Shown here in pieces: positions 41,640 to 51,711 of a DNA stretch of 64,000 bases (within the stretch, counting starts at the first letter, position 1; the number at the start of each line of letters is the position of its first letter). The notes beneath the pieces are model-generated. The model saw nothing but the letters and a program-made list of their open reading frames with translations. It was not told where the DNA came from and ran no database searches. Source of the DNA: Entamoeba histolytica HM-1:IMSS (lineage: Eukaryota; Evosea; Mastigamoebida; Endamoebidae); assembly GCF_000208925.1 (NCBI RefSeq), contig NW_001914874.1:25264-89263 (forward strand). Reading direction: 5' to 3'. Both the position numbers and the translations under genes were made by a program.

Positions 41640-42779
41640 ATGAATATTGAGGAGGTGGTTGTCCAAAGATTTATTAAATACGTTCAGTTTGAAACAACTA
41701 GTAACGCAATGTCTAGTTCTGTTCCATCTACTCCTACTCAAATTGAATTTGAAAAATACCTTCAGAATGAATTAAATGAAATGGGAATTAAAAATGAATT
41801 AACACAAACTGGTCATCTTTTTGCATATCTTTCTAATTCTCCAACACTAGCTTTTTTTGGCCATGTAGATACTTCAAATGATGCTCCTGGTAAAAACATT
41901 AAACCACTTATTCATGTTGTTGGAACAGAAGATATTCACTTACCTTTAAATAACATCATATTAACAGCTAAAGAATTAATGAAATACCAAGGCAAAAAAA
42001 TAATAACTTCTAGTGGTGATACATTACTTGGTGCAGACGATAAATGTGCTGTTGCTATACTCATGACAATTTGTGAAATGTACAAAAATAAAGAAGTTCC
42101 TGTAGTAATAGTTTTTACTCCTGACGAAGAAATAGGAAGAAGTATAACACATTTAGACATTAACAAACTTAAAGCAAAAAAGGCTTATTCTTTAGATGGT
42201 AATGAGTTAGGGACATATTCAACAGAAAACTTTAATGCAATAAATTGTTTTGTTCAAATTGAAGGAACATGTTGTCCTAGTGCATTATTACGTTATTTAG
42301 AATTGAAACCAATAAATCATCCATCATTAACAAAAGACAAAGAAGGGTTTGTTTTGTGTACTTCAAGTAAAGCAAATGAAACAAAAGCAAGTAGTTCTTT
42401 TATTATACGATCTTTTGATGAAAAAGAATTACAACATTTTGTTCAAATAATGAATGAGAATGGAAAAATTGTAGAGAGTGAATATCCTGTTAAGGTGAGT
42501 ATTGAAATGAAACGAATGTATTCTAATATTCAAAGATTTTATGACTGTAAAGTCTTAGAAGATAATTTAATAAATGCAATGAAAAGATGTGGTGTTGTCC
42601 CAATTAAAAAACCATTTAGAGGAGGTTTTGATAGTTGTTGGTTGTGTGAAAAAGGAATAGAATCAATTAATTTCTTTTCAGGAGGTATAAATTTCCATTC
42701 CAGAAGAGAGTTTGCAGTTGTAGAATCAATGGTTAAAGCAGTTGAGATTGTAAATCAATTAATTATTGATCTAAATTAA
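41640..42779 (+). CDS. Peptidase T-like (M20B) aminotripeptidase with missing lid motif
   Basis: This 379-residue protein resembles bacterial PepT, which removes the N-terminal residue of tripeptides using two zinc ions. Metal and catalytic motifs are visible: FFGHVDTS (His75), DTLLGADDK (about 127-135), FTPDEEIG (Glu163/164), SLDGNELG (Asp186), PFRGGFD and INFHSRREF (late zinc His). Between VQIEG and the YIIRDFD-equivalent (FIIRSFD), the VHPGTAKG block found in PepT is missing, and the protein is about 30 residues shorter than bacterial PepT. It may have altered specificity or be decaying. No intron. PepT is otherwise mostly bacterial, so lateral transfer is likely. Confidence 0.85.
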   Translation: MNIEEVVVQRFIKYVQFETTSNAMSSSVPSTPTQIEFEKYLQNELNEMGIKNELTQTGHLFAYLSNSPTLAFFGHVDTSNDAPGKNIKPLIHVVGTEDIHLPLNNIILTAKELMKYQGKKIITSSGDTLLGADDKCAVAILMTICEMYKNKEVPVVIVFTPDEEIGRSITHLDINKLKAKKAYSLDGNELGTYSTENFNAINCFVQIEGTCCPSALLRYLELKPINHPSLTKDKEGFVLCTSSKANETKASSSFIIRSFDEKELQHFVQIMNENGKIVESEYPVKVSIEMKRMYSNIQRFYDCKVLEDNLINAMKRCGVVPIKKPFRGGFDSCWLCEKGIESINFFSGGINFHSRREFAVVESMVKAVEIVNQLIIDLN

Positions 42780-43187
42780 TTTTAAGTCATTCCTTCAATT
42801 TATTTTTCTTTAAATTTCTAAAAAATAAAATTAGAAGAAGTTGTTTATTTTTTTAAATATTTCAATAATAATCAAAACTTTTTTTTTTGAGAATTATTAT
42901 ATTATTTAAAAATAACTAACTTCAATTTATTATTGAAGAATAAATAGTTTACACATCATCATTTTTTAAAGAAAAATAAAAGAAAATTGGTTTTCATTTG
43001 GTAATGAGTCAATAAAAAGAATGAAGGAAAAGAGAACGAGTGAATTTGAAGGAATATTCATTGCTTGAAAAATAAATATACTTTTGAAAAGAGTGGATTT
43101 GTATGTTACATTTCTTCGAAGAAATAACAAGGATATCACTGAAATGCTTAACAAACTTTATAATAAATAACTCAAATAATTTAATTT
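42780..43187. other. AT-rich intergenic region
   Basis: No credible gene is seen. It probably contains the 3' end of the peptidase gene and the promoter of the NET-domain gene. Confidence 0.5.
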
Positions 43188-43832
43188 ATGGAGAGTCAAC
43201 GAAAATATATCTATATAGATAATTTGATTGAATTATTTCCATCAATAAAACTTTTATTTAATGATATTTATGAAAAAGATATATTATTCAAAAGTGTAGA
43301 AGAAGAATTTTGTATCATTAGTACTAAACTTTTTCATTTCTTTTCAAAGAAAGAAATAAGTTATGAAGATAAATTTATTTTATTTAAAGAACTTGCTATA
43401 AACTCAACAATAACATATCATCAATCATTAAGTGATATTCAACAACGAATAATCAATTATTTGAATAGTCTCAATTATCCAGTATGTGACATTGAAGTAC
43501 AAAAACGAAAAACTGATAGAAAAGCATTAGATGAGTATTTGAGAAAAGTATTCACAACATATATCACTGTATTAACAAATATGAGAAAAACTAATACTGT
43601 AAGTATTGACGATTTATTAGGAATGACAGATTGTAATGGTAAAAAAGAACGAGAATATTGGGTAGAATACATCATAAGAGAATTAAATAATACTCAAGAA
43701 AAAGGATTAGTTGAAATTTTAACATATTTAAATTATAACACAAAAGATCCTGATGTTGAAATTGATTTATCACAAGTTTCATTAAAACAATTAAGAGAGA
43801 TTCATCAAATAATTAAAATATATTCAAAATAA
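43188..43832 (+). CDS. NET-domain-like protein without bromodomain
   Basis: This 214-residue protein has no bromodomain but its last 65 residues look like the extra-terminal (NET) domain of BET proteins: LNNTQEKGLVEILTYLN, then DPDVEIDLSQVSLKQLREIHQIIK, matching the helix, acidic EIDI strand and LRELxxxI helix of NET. NET domains recruit chromatin regulators through short basic peptides. The N-terminal 150 residues are helical and unrecognised. The function in transcription is inferred. Confidence 0.62.
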   Translation: MESQRKYIYIDNLIELFPSIKLLFNDIYEKDILFKSVEEEFCIISTKLFHFFSKKEISYEDKFILFKELAINSTITYHQSLSDIQQRIINYLNSLNYPVCDIEVQKRKTDRKALDEYLRKVFTTYITVLTNMRKTNTVSIDDLLGMTDCNGKKEREYWVEYIIRELNNTQEKGLVEILTYLNYNTKDPDVEIDLSQVSLKQLREIHQIIKIYSK

Positions 43833-44688
43833 ACACTTAATTTATTTATAAATTTTTTATATTTATTTTTTTGATTTAAAAAATTATTGGAAATTATATC
43901 TTTAACTAAATTTATAAATAACTCCCTTCTAAACTATTTTCTTCAATTTTTAATTAATGTAAATCAATCACTTCTCTTTCTTATTGACTTTCTTCTATTT
44001 TCAATAAAAATCTTTTGTAAGTTTAGTTCTTCTTTATTGCTTTCAAGTTTTTATGTTCTTTGCTCAAAACTACTTTTTTTATCAATAAAAAAGTTATTGT
44101 CTTCTGATTTTATATTATAAACAACTTACATCTATGATGGATTAATGTCTTTATCTAACTATAAAAAATTCACTTCAAAAATGGTTGTATTATTTCAATT
44201 TATGTTTAAAACAAATCACACAATATTTAATTCTAAAATCAATACAAAAAATACAAAAAAGGTTATTAAATAATTGTTTTCAATGCCATTTTATTTTTTT
44301 TTTTTTTGTTATAACATTTTTTTTTATAAAAATGAAGAATGACAGAGAAAAATCAACAAGAATTTTTAAATCAAATTACCTTAACAAATAAGAAAAGTTC
44401 TGTCGAAGACATATTAGTTGTAATATTAAGTTAATAGAATGATTTTATAATACCTTCAAAAAGAAAATCCAATTATCAAATAAAGAATTTCAAAAAAAAA
44501 AAATAAAATAAAAATATGTTTTTTATACAATAATGATAGTTTGTGATACTAATTATATAATTAAAGCTAAAATTCTCATTAGAATTAAAGAAAAACTATA
44601 TATATAGTTTTAAAAATTAATACAAAAAAGAGAAAAAAGAGTCTTAAAAATTTGTTTCAAAAAGAATAAATAATTCCAGTTCATTTTA
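43833..44688. other. AT-rich intergenic region
   Basis: No credible gene is visible. Two short frames in the T-rich left part look like low-complexity artefacts. The last bases before the ATG at 44689 (CCAGTTCATTTTA) include an initiator-like TTCATTT. Confidence 0.5.
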
Positions 44689-45697
44689 ATGTCTTCTGAA
44701 GGTTCCTCTTCCAATAATAATTTTGATGATTATGATGATTCAACTGATTCTTCAGAAGAAGAATTTATTCGTCAACAAGCTGAAAAAGCTAAAGTTCATT
44801 TACCAAGAAAAAGTAGTACAATTCTTATTGAAAAAGGAAAAACAGCACAACTCTTAGCAGATAATAACATTGACCATACTGAATATGACAGTGATGATGA
44901 AGACCTTAATTGTTCAGATGTTTGTTATATTATAAAAGTACTAGTATTAAAATACTCATTTTTAGCTCTCTGTTTATGAAACTTCTACTCAATGTACTTC
45001 AGCTGTTGCTCATACTTCTGGAAGAAGAAATTATAATGAAGATCGTATTTGTGTTGCCACAAATATTGAAGGTGCTGATCTTTTTGCAGTTTTTGATGGT
45101 CATAATGGTCATGAAGCAGCTACATTATGTAGAAATAAATTAAAACAAGTATATGGTTCATGTCATGGAAATATTAATGATACATTCCAATCATTAAATG
45201 ATATTGTTTCAAAAGAAACAACTGCAGGTTGTACTGCTACTATTGTTGCTGTTAAACAAAATAGTATTGAAGTTGGTAATTGTGGTGATTCTCCTGCTTA
45301 TGTAATAAGAAAAGATAAAAGTATTGAAAAAATTACTTATGACCATAAAGCTACTGACCCAAAAGAAGAAGAGATGATTGTTAAAAATGGTGGTGTGGTA
45401 ATGAATTTGTTTGGTACTAAACGTGTTAATGGACAAATTATGGTAACTAGAAGTATTGGTGATAGATCACTTCATCCTCCTATGACATCTATTCCAACTA
45501 CCAAAATAATATCAAAAGAAGATATTATTTCCATTTGTGTAATGAGTGATGGTGTAACTGATGCATTAACTGATCTTGAAATTCATGACATAATGACTAA
45601 TGGTCAACCAATTGAAATTCGTGCCCAAACAATTAGGAATCAAGCATACAAAGAGGGAAGCAAAGATAATATTTGTGTTGTAGTTGTGGATCTTTAG
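44689..45697 (+). CDS. PP2C-family protein phosphatase (two exons)
   Basis: This is a Mg/Mn-dependent Ser/Thr phosphatase of about 320 residues. Exon 1 (44689..44919) encodes a Ser/Asp/Glu-rich acidic N-terminus with DDSTDSSEEE. The intron (44920..44965, 46 bp) starts GTTTGT and ends TTTAG. Exon 2 (44966..45697) carries the catalytic core: RRNYNEDR, FDGHNGHEAA, AGCTATIVAV, NCGDSPA, TRSIGDRSL, MSDGVTD and KDNICVVV. The metal-binding Asp residues appear intact. Its active domain is shorter than typical PP2C between DGHNG and GCTAT. Substrate unknown. Confidence 0.9.
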
Positions 45698-45792
45698 ATG
45701 TTATTGCATTGAATTCAAATATAAAAATTATAAAAGGCGTTTACTTTTAATTTTTCTTTAGACTTTTAGATAAAAAAAACAATAAAAATTCA

Positions 45793-46224
45793 TTAAAATC
45801 CTTTTTCTAATAGTTGTTTTCCTTGATTTGTTAGTGTTAATGTTGCTTTTCTCTTTGCTAATTCAAGAAGGTCATGTTGTATTTCCATTTCAAGTCTTTC
45901 AATTTGTTTTTGTGCAATTTCTTTTGCCTCATTAATAGAAACTTCAAGATAAAATCCTAAACCAATACCAACAAGCATCATATTTTTTTTATTAAATTCT
46001 GCTTTTACATGAATACCTTCTCCAATATTAACAAGAGTTTCTTTATCAGCTGATTGAATAGAATTAATATGAATAAGAAGATGTTCATATCCTTGTTGTT
46101 TTAAACGAAAAGCATTAATACGATCATCAATACATAACATATCTCTTTCTATTGTTTGAACAAATTCATCTGCTCTGTGAATAGCATCTTCAGTTTCTTG
46201 ATGTACTTTTTCTCTTTCAGTCAT
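45793..46224 (-). CDS. UXT-like prefoldin alpha-class protein
   Basis: This 143-residue protein has the prefoldin alpha layout: long N-terminal helix, a beta hairpin pair in the centre (NIGEGIHVKAEF and MMLVGIGLGFYLEVSINEA) and a long C-terminal helix. The GIGLGFYLEVSINEA segment is closest to UXT/ART-27, a subunit of the prefoldin-like URI/R2TP complex that helps assemble RNA polymerases and other machines. It could be another prefoldin alpha subunit. It shares a 72-bp divergent promoter with the NAF1-like gene. Confidence 0.72.
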   Translation of the reverse strand: MTEREKVHQETEDAIHRADEFVQTIERDMLCIDDRINAFRLKQQGYEHLLIHINSIQSADKETLVNIGEGIHVKAEFNKKNMMLVGIGLGFYLEVSINEAKEIAQKQIERLEMEIQHDLLELAKRKATLTLTNQGKQLLEKGF

Positions 46225-46296
46225 TGTTTCTCAATTTTTAGTTTTGAATTAATTTCTTTTTTTTCTTAAAACTATAAACCCTCAAAATATCAAAAG

Positions 46297-46872
46297 ATGC
46301 AACCAATCACTCCAATGGATTGTACACCTGAACATCAACCAAAATTACAACCTTTTGATGGATCTCTTATTACAGAACCACCAGTTAGAGCAATTATTGG
46401 TGGAAAAAAGAAAATAGAAGAACCAACTGAAATACCAATTGATAAGAATTATAAACCATTGTTCATTAAAAAAGTAGGAACTGTTGTAAAAATTGTTGAA
46501 GGAAAAAGTTTAGTTCAAGGTGGTTATGGAGTAATTAATAATGGAACTATTTTATACTCACAAGATAAAGAATTTCTTGGTCAAGTAGATGATATTTTTG
46601 GTCAAATTACTGACCCTTTCTATATTTTTGATGGAACTACTGACATAGGACAAGATGTTTACGTAGAAGATGTTCAAAAGAATTTTGTAAATGTTGATGA
46701 AGTAAGTAGAAAAGGAACTGACCGTGAAGAAGGAGATGGAGAACCACCTGAATTTTCAGATGATGAAGAAGAACGAGAATGGAAAGCAAAAAATAAATTA
46801 CTTAGACAAGAACAAGCAAAGAGTAAGTCAACGGTTGAAATGCCAATGATGGAAGATAATTATTTTGATTGA
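46297..46872 (+). CDS. NAF1-like H/ACA snoRNP assembly factor
   Basis: This 191-residue protein contains the Gar1/NAF1 beta barrel at about residues 55-115: GTVVKIVEGKSLV, TILYSQDKEFLGQVDDIFGQITDPFYIF and QDVYVEDV. It is followed by KGTDREEGDGEPPEFSDDEEE, which matches the KGxDA...EFSDDE tail of NAF1. NAF1 brings dyskerin and the H/ACA guide RNAs together before Gar1 replaces it. It acts in the nucleus. No intron is present. Confidence 0.85.
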   Translation: MQPITPMDCTPEHQPKLQPFDGSLITEPPVRAIIGGKKKIEEPTEIPIDKNYKPLFIKKVGTVVKIVEGKSLVQGGYGVINNGTILYSQDKEFLGQVDDIFGQITDPFYIFDGTTDIGQDVYVEDVQKNFVNVDEVSRKGTDREEGDGEPPEFSDDEEEREWKAKNKLLRQEQAKSKSTVEMPMMEDNYFD

Positions 46873-46938
46873 ATGGATTTTTTGTTATTAAAAAAAGGGT
46901 TTAATTAGAAATTTAAAACTGAGAAATTATTAAAACTT

Positions 46939-47413
46939 ATGCCTCGAATAGGCAATCATAAAAATACTACACGTAAATCATCTCATTTTCAACCTAAATT
47001 AGTTGGAACTAAAAGAAAACATCCTCAATTTGCTCGAAGAAAACAAAAAAAAACAGAACAAAAAGAAAATGAAGATAATAATGACCAACAACAAAACGAA
47101 TTTAATGAAGAACAAAACGAAAGTATTAAGCCAGTAAAAAAAACGAAAAAAAATCTTTCTCAACAAGAACAATTTGATATTATTGAAGAAATGAGTAAAA
47201 AATATGACCAAAAAATAGAAATAAATAATACAATTGATGTTTGTTTATATCTATTTATTAAATAAAAATAAATTATTTACGAAATAGACTGAGAAAGTTA
47301 AAAAAGTTGAAAAGAAAGTTGCTCGAAAATTAATGAATAAACAAAAGAAACAACAAATTAAAGATTCAATTTATGAAGAATTAAGAAAACAATTACATTC
47401 TAAAACAAAATAA
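46939..47413 (+). CDS. Lysine-rich, probably nucleolar protein (two exons)
   Basis: The 141-residue product is very rich in Lys, Gln and Asn. Exon 1 is 46939..47238, the intron 47239..47287 starts GTTTGT and ends TAG, and exon 2 is 47288..47413. The joined C-terminus reads KVEKKVARKLMNKQKKQQIKDSIYEELRKQL. This resembles the N-terminal KKEKKVLQK-like segment of DHR1/DHX37, but no helicase follows, so the likeness may be compositional. Basic patches suggest nuclear or nucleolar localisation. I do not assign a function. It lies 66 bases after the NAF1-like gene on the same strand. Confidence 0.62.
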
Positions 47414-47831
47414 TTGAGAATATATTTTTAAATATGTTTTATAAAACAATTATTTGAATAATTCAATAATAATAATTATAATAAAGTACAATGAATTAAA
47501 AAAATTATTTTTTATTATTGATTCATTGTAAAAATAAACTCCAATTTTTATTTTTATTTTTGAAATTTATATTAAATAGTTATTTAAATAATAAAAAAAA
47601 TGATTGATCTGAAAAAAAGTTTATAACATAAACTTTTTGATTTTTTCTTTATAATAAAACTACATCTTCTTTCCTGTTTCATTGAACATTTAAAAAAGGA
47701 AGAATTATAAAGAAACAATGAAAAGAAATTATAGAATAAAATAATATAAGGTATTGTAAAATAATTTTGAAAAATTTAAAAATTATCAGAAGAAAAAAAA
47801 ATAAAAAGATCACTCAAGAACTTAAAATAAC
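47414..47831. other. AT-rich intergenic region
   Basis: No gene is seen. It holds the downstream end of the lysine-rich gene and the promoter of the receptor-like kinase. Confidence 0.5.
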
Positions 47832-50557
47832 ATGTTATTACATTTAGTAGTTATTCTTTCTGTAGCATATGGTAAATTAACAGACCTTGTCCTTCCAGAA
47901 AAAGAAGGAAAGACTCAAATGTTTCAAATTCATTATAATGAAATTACAACAATGAGATATAATCTCTTTTTGTATTATAAAAATAGTGGTCTGAGTTATA
48001 GTTTGTTTTTATACTAAAATAAAAGTAATAATAAACTAATGAATTAGATAGTACATTAAAACAATATAGAATGGATACTTATCTTGGAGAAAAAGTAAAT
48101 AGTTCTACTATTTTCACTATTAAAGATGAAAAGAATTTTAGACCACAAGCATTTTGTAATAGAGATATAATTATGGTATTAAATGAAGGAACATTTAATT
48201 CAATAGAACCTCAAATGGGATCAATTTATAAAATAACTCCAAATTTTTCTGATGTTAATAGTCCTATGGCATTTCAAAAAAGAGATTATCCAGAAGTTAA
48301 AGATAAAGAATTTATTCTTGTGTGTAAAGACAATTATCTTGGTGTATATAGTGGAAGTGCTTTTGGAGAAAAAGCACAAGAAAATAAAACTGAATGTGGA
48401 GAATATATTACTGCAGGTGATAAATATGTTTTTGTAAAAAAAGGAAAGTCAGTTAGTTTAATTGAATTAGACCAATATGGTAGAGCAGGAAAAATAAAAG
48501 ACATTAAATTTTCTACTAATTTAACACAATCAGAGACATTTGAATATGACCCAATTATAGCTAATCAACATAATACTTTATATGTTCAAGTATCTGATCA
48601 AAACTTAATGGTTGTTTTTGATAAAAATACTGATTATGAAAAAGAAGCAACTATTAGTTTACCTTTTTATGGATTAAATAAAACTACTATTTATAATCCA
48701 AGAAATGCTAATAATTTGGCAGTTTATGGAAGTATGATTATGATTGGTGTTTGGACAAGTGGAAATGGAAAAGGATCAGCTTATATTTATTTTGATAATC
48801 TACTTTCAGGGTATTCTCCAAGATTTGAACTTCTTGAGTCTTATGAAGGTAAAGCAGTTGGTGATTTTGTTGGATTTGCAGTTGGACTAAATCATAAAAG
48901 ATTTTATGTTGGTGGTGTTATTACTTTTAATTCACAAACAAATGAACCAGATTGGTTTGAAGTAATAAAAAATTCAAAAAAAATAATAGATTCATGTGAT
49001 GATAGAACATGTGAATGTATTCATGATTATTATTATGACCCAACAAATAAAGTTTGTGTAAAAAAATTCTTTAAATCTAAAGCAGGAATTATTCTTGGAT
49101 GTGTTATTGGTGTTGTGTTATTACTTATTATTATTGCTATTATCATTGTATTTTGTATTTGGTTCTTTAAAAAACCAGTTGAAGATAAACCACAAACATA
49201 TAGATTAGATGGAAGTGAAGTTGATTTTACTTTTAATGAAAACTTCCCATTTAAATTTGGAAGTGAAGAATTACGTTTTGGTTCAGAAAAAGCACCAGTT
49301 GAAATTAATAAACCACTTCAAGAGAAAATAGTTATTACTAATCCTTCAAAAAAATCATTAAAATATAAAGTTGAAGCACCAGAAACACATCGAATGAAAG
49401 TAACAGTTTATCATGGAGAAGGTGAATTAGAAAAAGGATTTGGAGTTACATTAACGATTGAAGTTATTATGTTATGTACATGTAGAACTGATGAATATTT
49501 AACAATTTCTGCTATTGACTCTAAAGGTGAAACATTATATGCACGTATTCCAATTAATATAGAGAGTGTTGTTTCTCCCTATATTGATTACACTGAAGTA
49601 CAATGTGATATATTAATTGGAGAAGGAACATTTGGTGGAGTATTTAAAGGAGTTTATAGAGGACAAACGGTTGCAATTAAAGAAAGTAAAACCACATTAA
49701 CTGAAAAAGATAAAGAGCAATTTGAACAAGAAGTTAGTACATATTCAACAATAAGAAATGAATATATTGTTCAATTTATTGGATCATCTAATGTACCAGG
49801 TCATACAATGATGGTTATGGAATATGCACCATTTGGAAGTGTTAAAAAGGCATACATCAAAGATGAATTTACACAATTACTTGCAATTAAAGTACTTAGT
49901 GATTGTGCTAAAGGAATGAGATTTTTGCATGCAAACAGTATTATTCATAGAGATTTAAAACCGGACAATTTATTACTTTTCTCCTTCTCACCAAAAGTTC
50001 AGTTTGCTGCTAAAATATCTGATTTTGGAACTTCAAAGAATATTTTATCTATCAAACAAAGTGCTTCAATGACAAAAGCAGTTGGTACTCCTGCTTATAT
50101 GGCACCTGAAATGATTAATGGAAGTGATTATGGTACTCCAGTAGATGTTTTTTCATTTGCTGTTGTTGCATTTGAATTACTCAGTAAGTCAATGCCATAT
50201 TCTAATCAAGATTTATTCCAACACAATTGGGATATTGCCGATTTCATAAATTCAGGTAAACGACTTGCAATTCCAAGTTCTGTACCAAAAGAAATGGCTG
50301 ACCTTATTACTAATTGTTGGAATCAAGACCCTAGTGCTCGTTGGACTTTCCAACAAATTGATGAATTTTTAGATGAATATTTCAAAGAACAATTTGCTCG
50401 TAGAAAGAGTGTAAAGGATGTGTCATTGAATCTTGAAGATAATATTAGTCATCAGCAATCTACAAGTACAGAAGATGGAATTTTGAAAGATACAGTGGAA
50501 GAAAATCCAATGACCTCAACAAACATTGTTTCATTACTCGATCAAGATATCTTTTAA
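47832..50557 (+). CDS. Receptor-like transmembrane TKL protein kinase (two exons)
   Basis: The product is about 892 residues. Exon 1 (47832..48000) gives a signal peptide (MLLHLVVILSVAYG); the intron 48001..48047 starts GTTTGT and ends TAG; exon 2 (48048..50557) supplies the rest. An extracellular part of about 390 residues ends with a small Cys cluster (CDDRTCECIHDYYYDPTNKVC). One membrane span lies near residues 403-430. A PapD/MSP-like beta region follows (about 470-570), then a TKL kinase (about 575-830): IGEGTFGGVFKG, VAIKESK, HRDLKPDNLLL, SDFGTSK and GTPAYMAPE. Entamoeba is known for a large transmembrane-kinase (TMK) family of this design. The ligand is unknown. Confidence 0.9.
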
Positions 50558-51711
50558 CTAATTTTGTTGAACAACAACTTTTTTTTTTCTTTTTAAATAA
50601 AACTAATTATTATTACACAACTATTAAGAATGTTCAATTGGATGAAGATTTAAAAATTACTACTTCATTTTTTAATAAGACTCTTTTAAAGTCATCTATT
50701 GAAGTTTAGAATGAAATGTTTCATAATAAGAACAATGAAATAAAAAAAAACAGGTATTACTTATTATTTGTTTAATACTACTTAAAAGTATTAATTTGTA
50801 TCAAAAGCAGTTAAAAAGATAGTTCTTTGTATATTTGATATGTTTTATATTCTTCCAATTATTAAGTCTAAATAATACATAACTTAAAGAGTTTTAATTA
50901 AGAAAGCTCAGTTCAATTTAAAAAAAAACGTTAAGTATATCTAATGTTTGAAAGAAGAATTACATTACAAGAATCTATTCAACTAATAAGTTGAAAAATA
51001 TCACTTTATTCAAGATATGAAAAATATAAAATAATGAATTGGTTTTTTTGATTCAATATTGATAAGTATTTTATTATGTCTAATAACAATTAATTTAAAA
51101 AGAAAAAAATTTGAAATGATATTTCTAAGAATCATTATGGGGAAAAAGAAGTTAGAGAAAGATGATAATTTTTTTCCTTTTTTTTTTATTCGTGTGAAAA
51201 ATTGATAGGGTAGCATAATTTCCTATTATTTTTTTTGATTATGTTTTTTTATAAGAAGATGTAGTAGTAGTGAGTTATTATTTAAAGCTAGACAAAATGG
51301 AAATATACTACAACCTATAAAAAGGATGTGGTATTAACACACGTCAGCAACATTTTTACTGAGAGTAAAAATTATTAACAAATACTTTAAGGTTCTAATA
51401 ATTTAAAATACTACATTTAGGAGCAATTAAATGAGTCATAAAAATAGAAATGATGAATTACATGTTTTTTTTCATTTTAAGTTAAAAGTAATTTTTGAAT
51501 TTAAAAAAGATGGTGACGTGTTGATAACAATTCACACGTCAGAGGAGATAAAAATAAAAGATTTAGATGAAAGGAATCAAGACAGTTAGAGAAGTACTAA
51601 AATAGAAGAAACACATCATTAGGAGGTGGTGAAGATTAATGAATTAATAAGCAATAAAAAAGATATTTAAAGCATTAAACTGTGAACTAAAAAAACATAT
51701 ACAATAAATAC
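50558..51711. other. Intergenic region with ACGT-core motifs before the DnaJ gene
   Basis: I find no gene in these 1.15 kb. The left part is AT-rich. The right part, 51330-51690, is less AT-rich and contains repeated ACACGTC motifs in both orientations (51339..51347 and 51515..51540). A GAAC-like TGTGAACTA lies about 25-30 bases before the DnaJ ATG. Confidence 0.55.
51515..51540. promoter_or_regulatory. Inverted repeat GACGTGT...ACACGTC in the DnaJ promoter
   Basis: Seven-base arms GACGTGT (51515..51521) and ACACGTC (51534..51540) are perfect inverse complements with a 12-base spacer, lying about 170-200 bases upstream of the DnaJ start. A further ACACGTCAG is at 51339..51347. Such spaced inverted sites often bind dimeric regulators; a stress role is inferred from the chaperone downstream. 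Confidence 0.45.

Noticed and set aside
42966..43154. Minus-strand frame of 62 residues upstream of the NET-domain gene
   Set aside because: Hydrophobic and low complexity; it overlaps the likely promoter and shows no recognisable domain.
43887..44391. Two open frames of 68-77 residues in the region before the second PP2C
   Set aside because: They are T-rich low-complexity translations full of Leu/Phe/Ser with no family signal or codon bias.
50780..50800. Inverted repeat TAATACT...AGTATTA
   Set aside because: Seven-base A/T-rich arms arise easily by chance in this DNA, and no gene start is near.
51010..51216. Minus-strand frame in the region upstream of DnaJ
   Set aside because: Phe/Lys/Ile-rich composition follows the AT content only.
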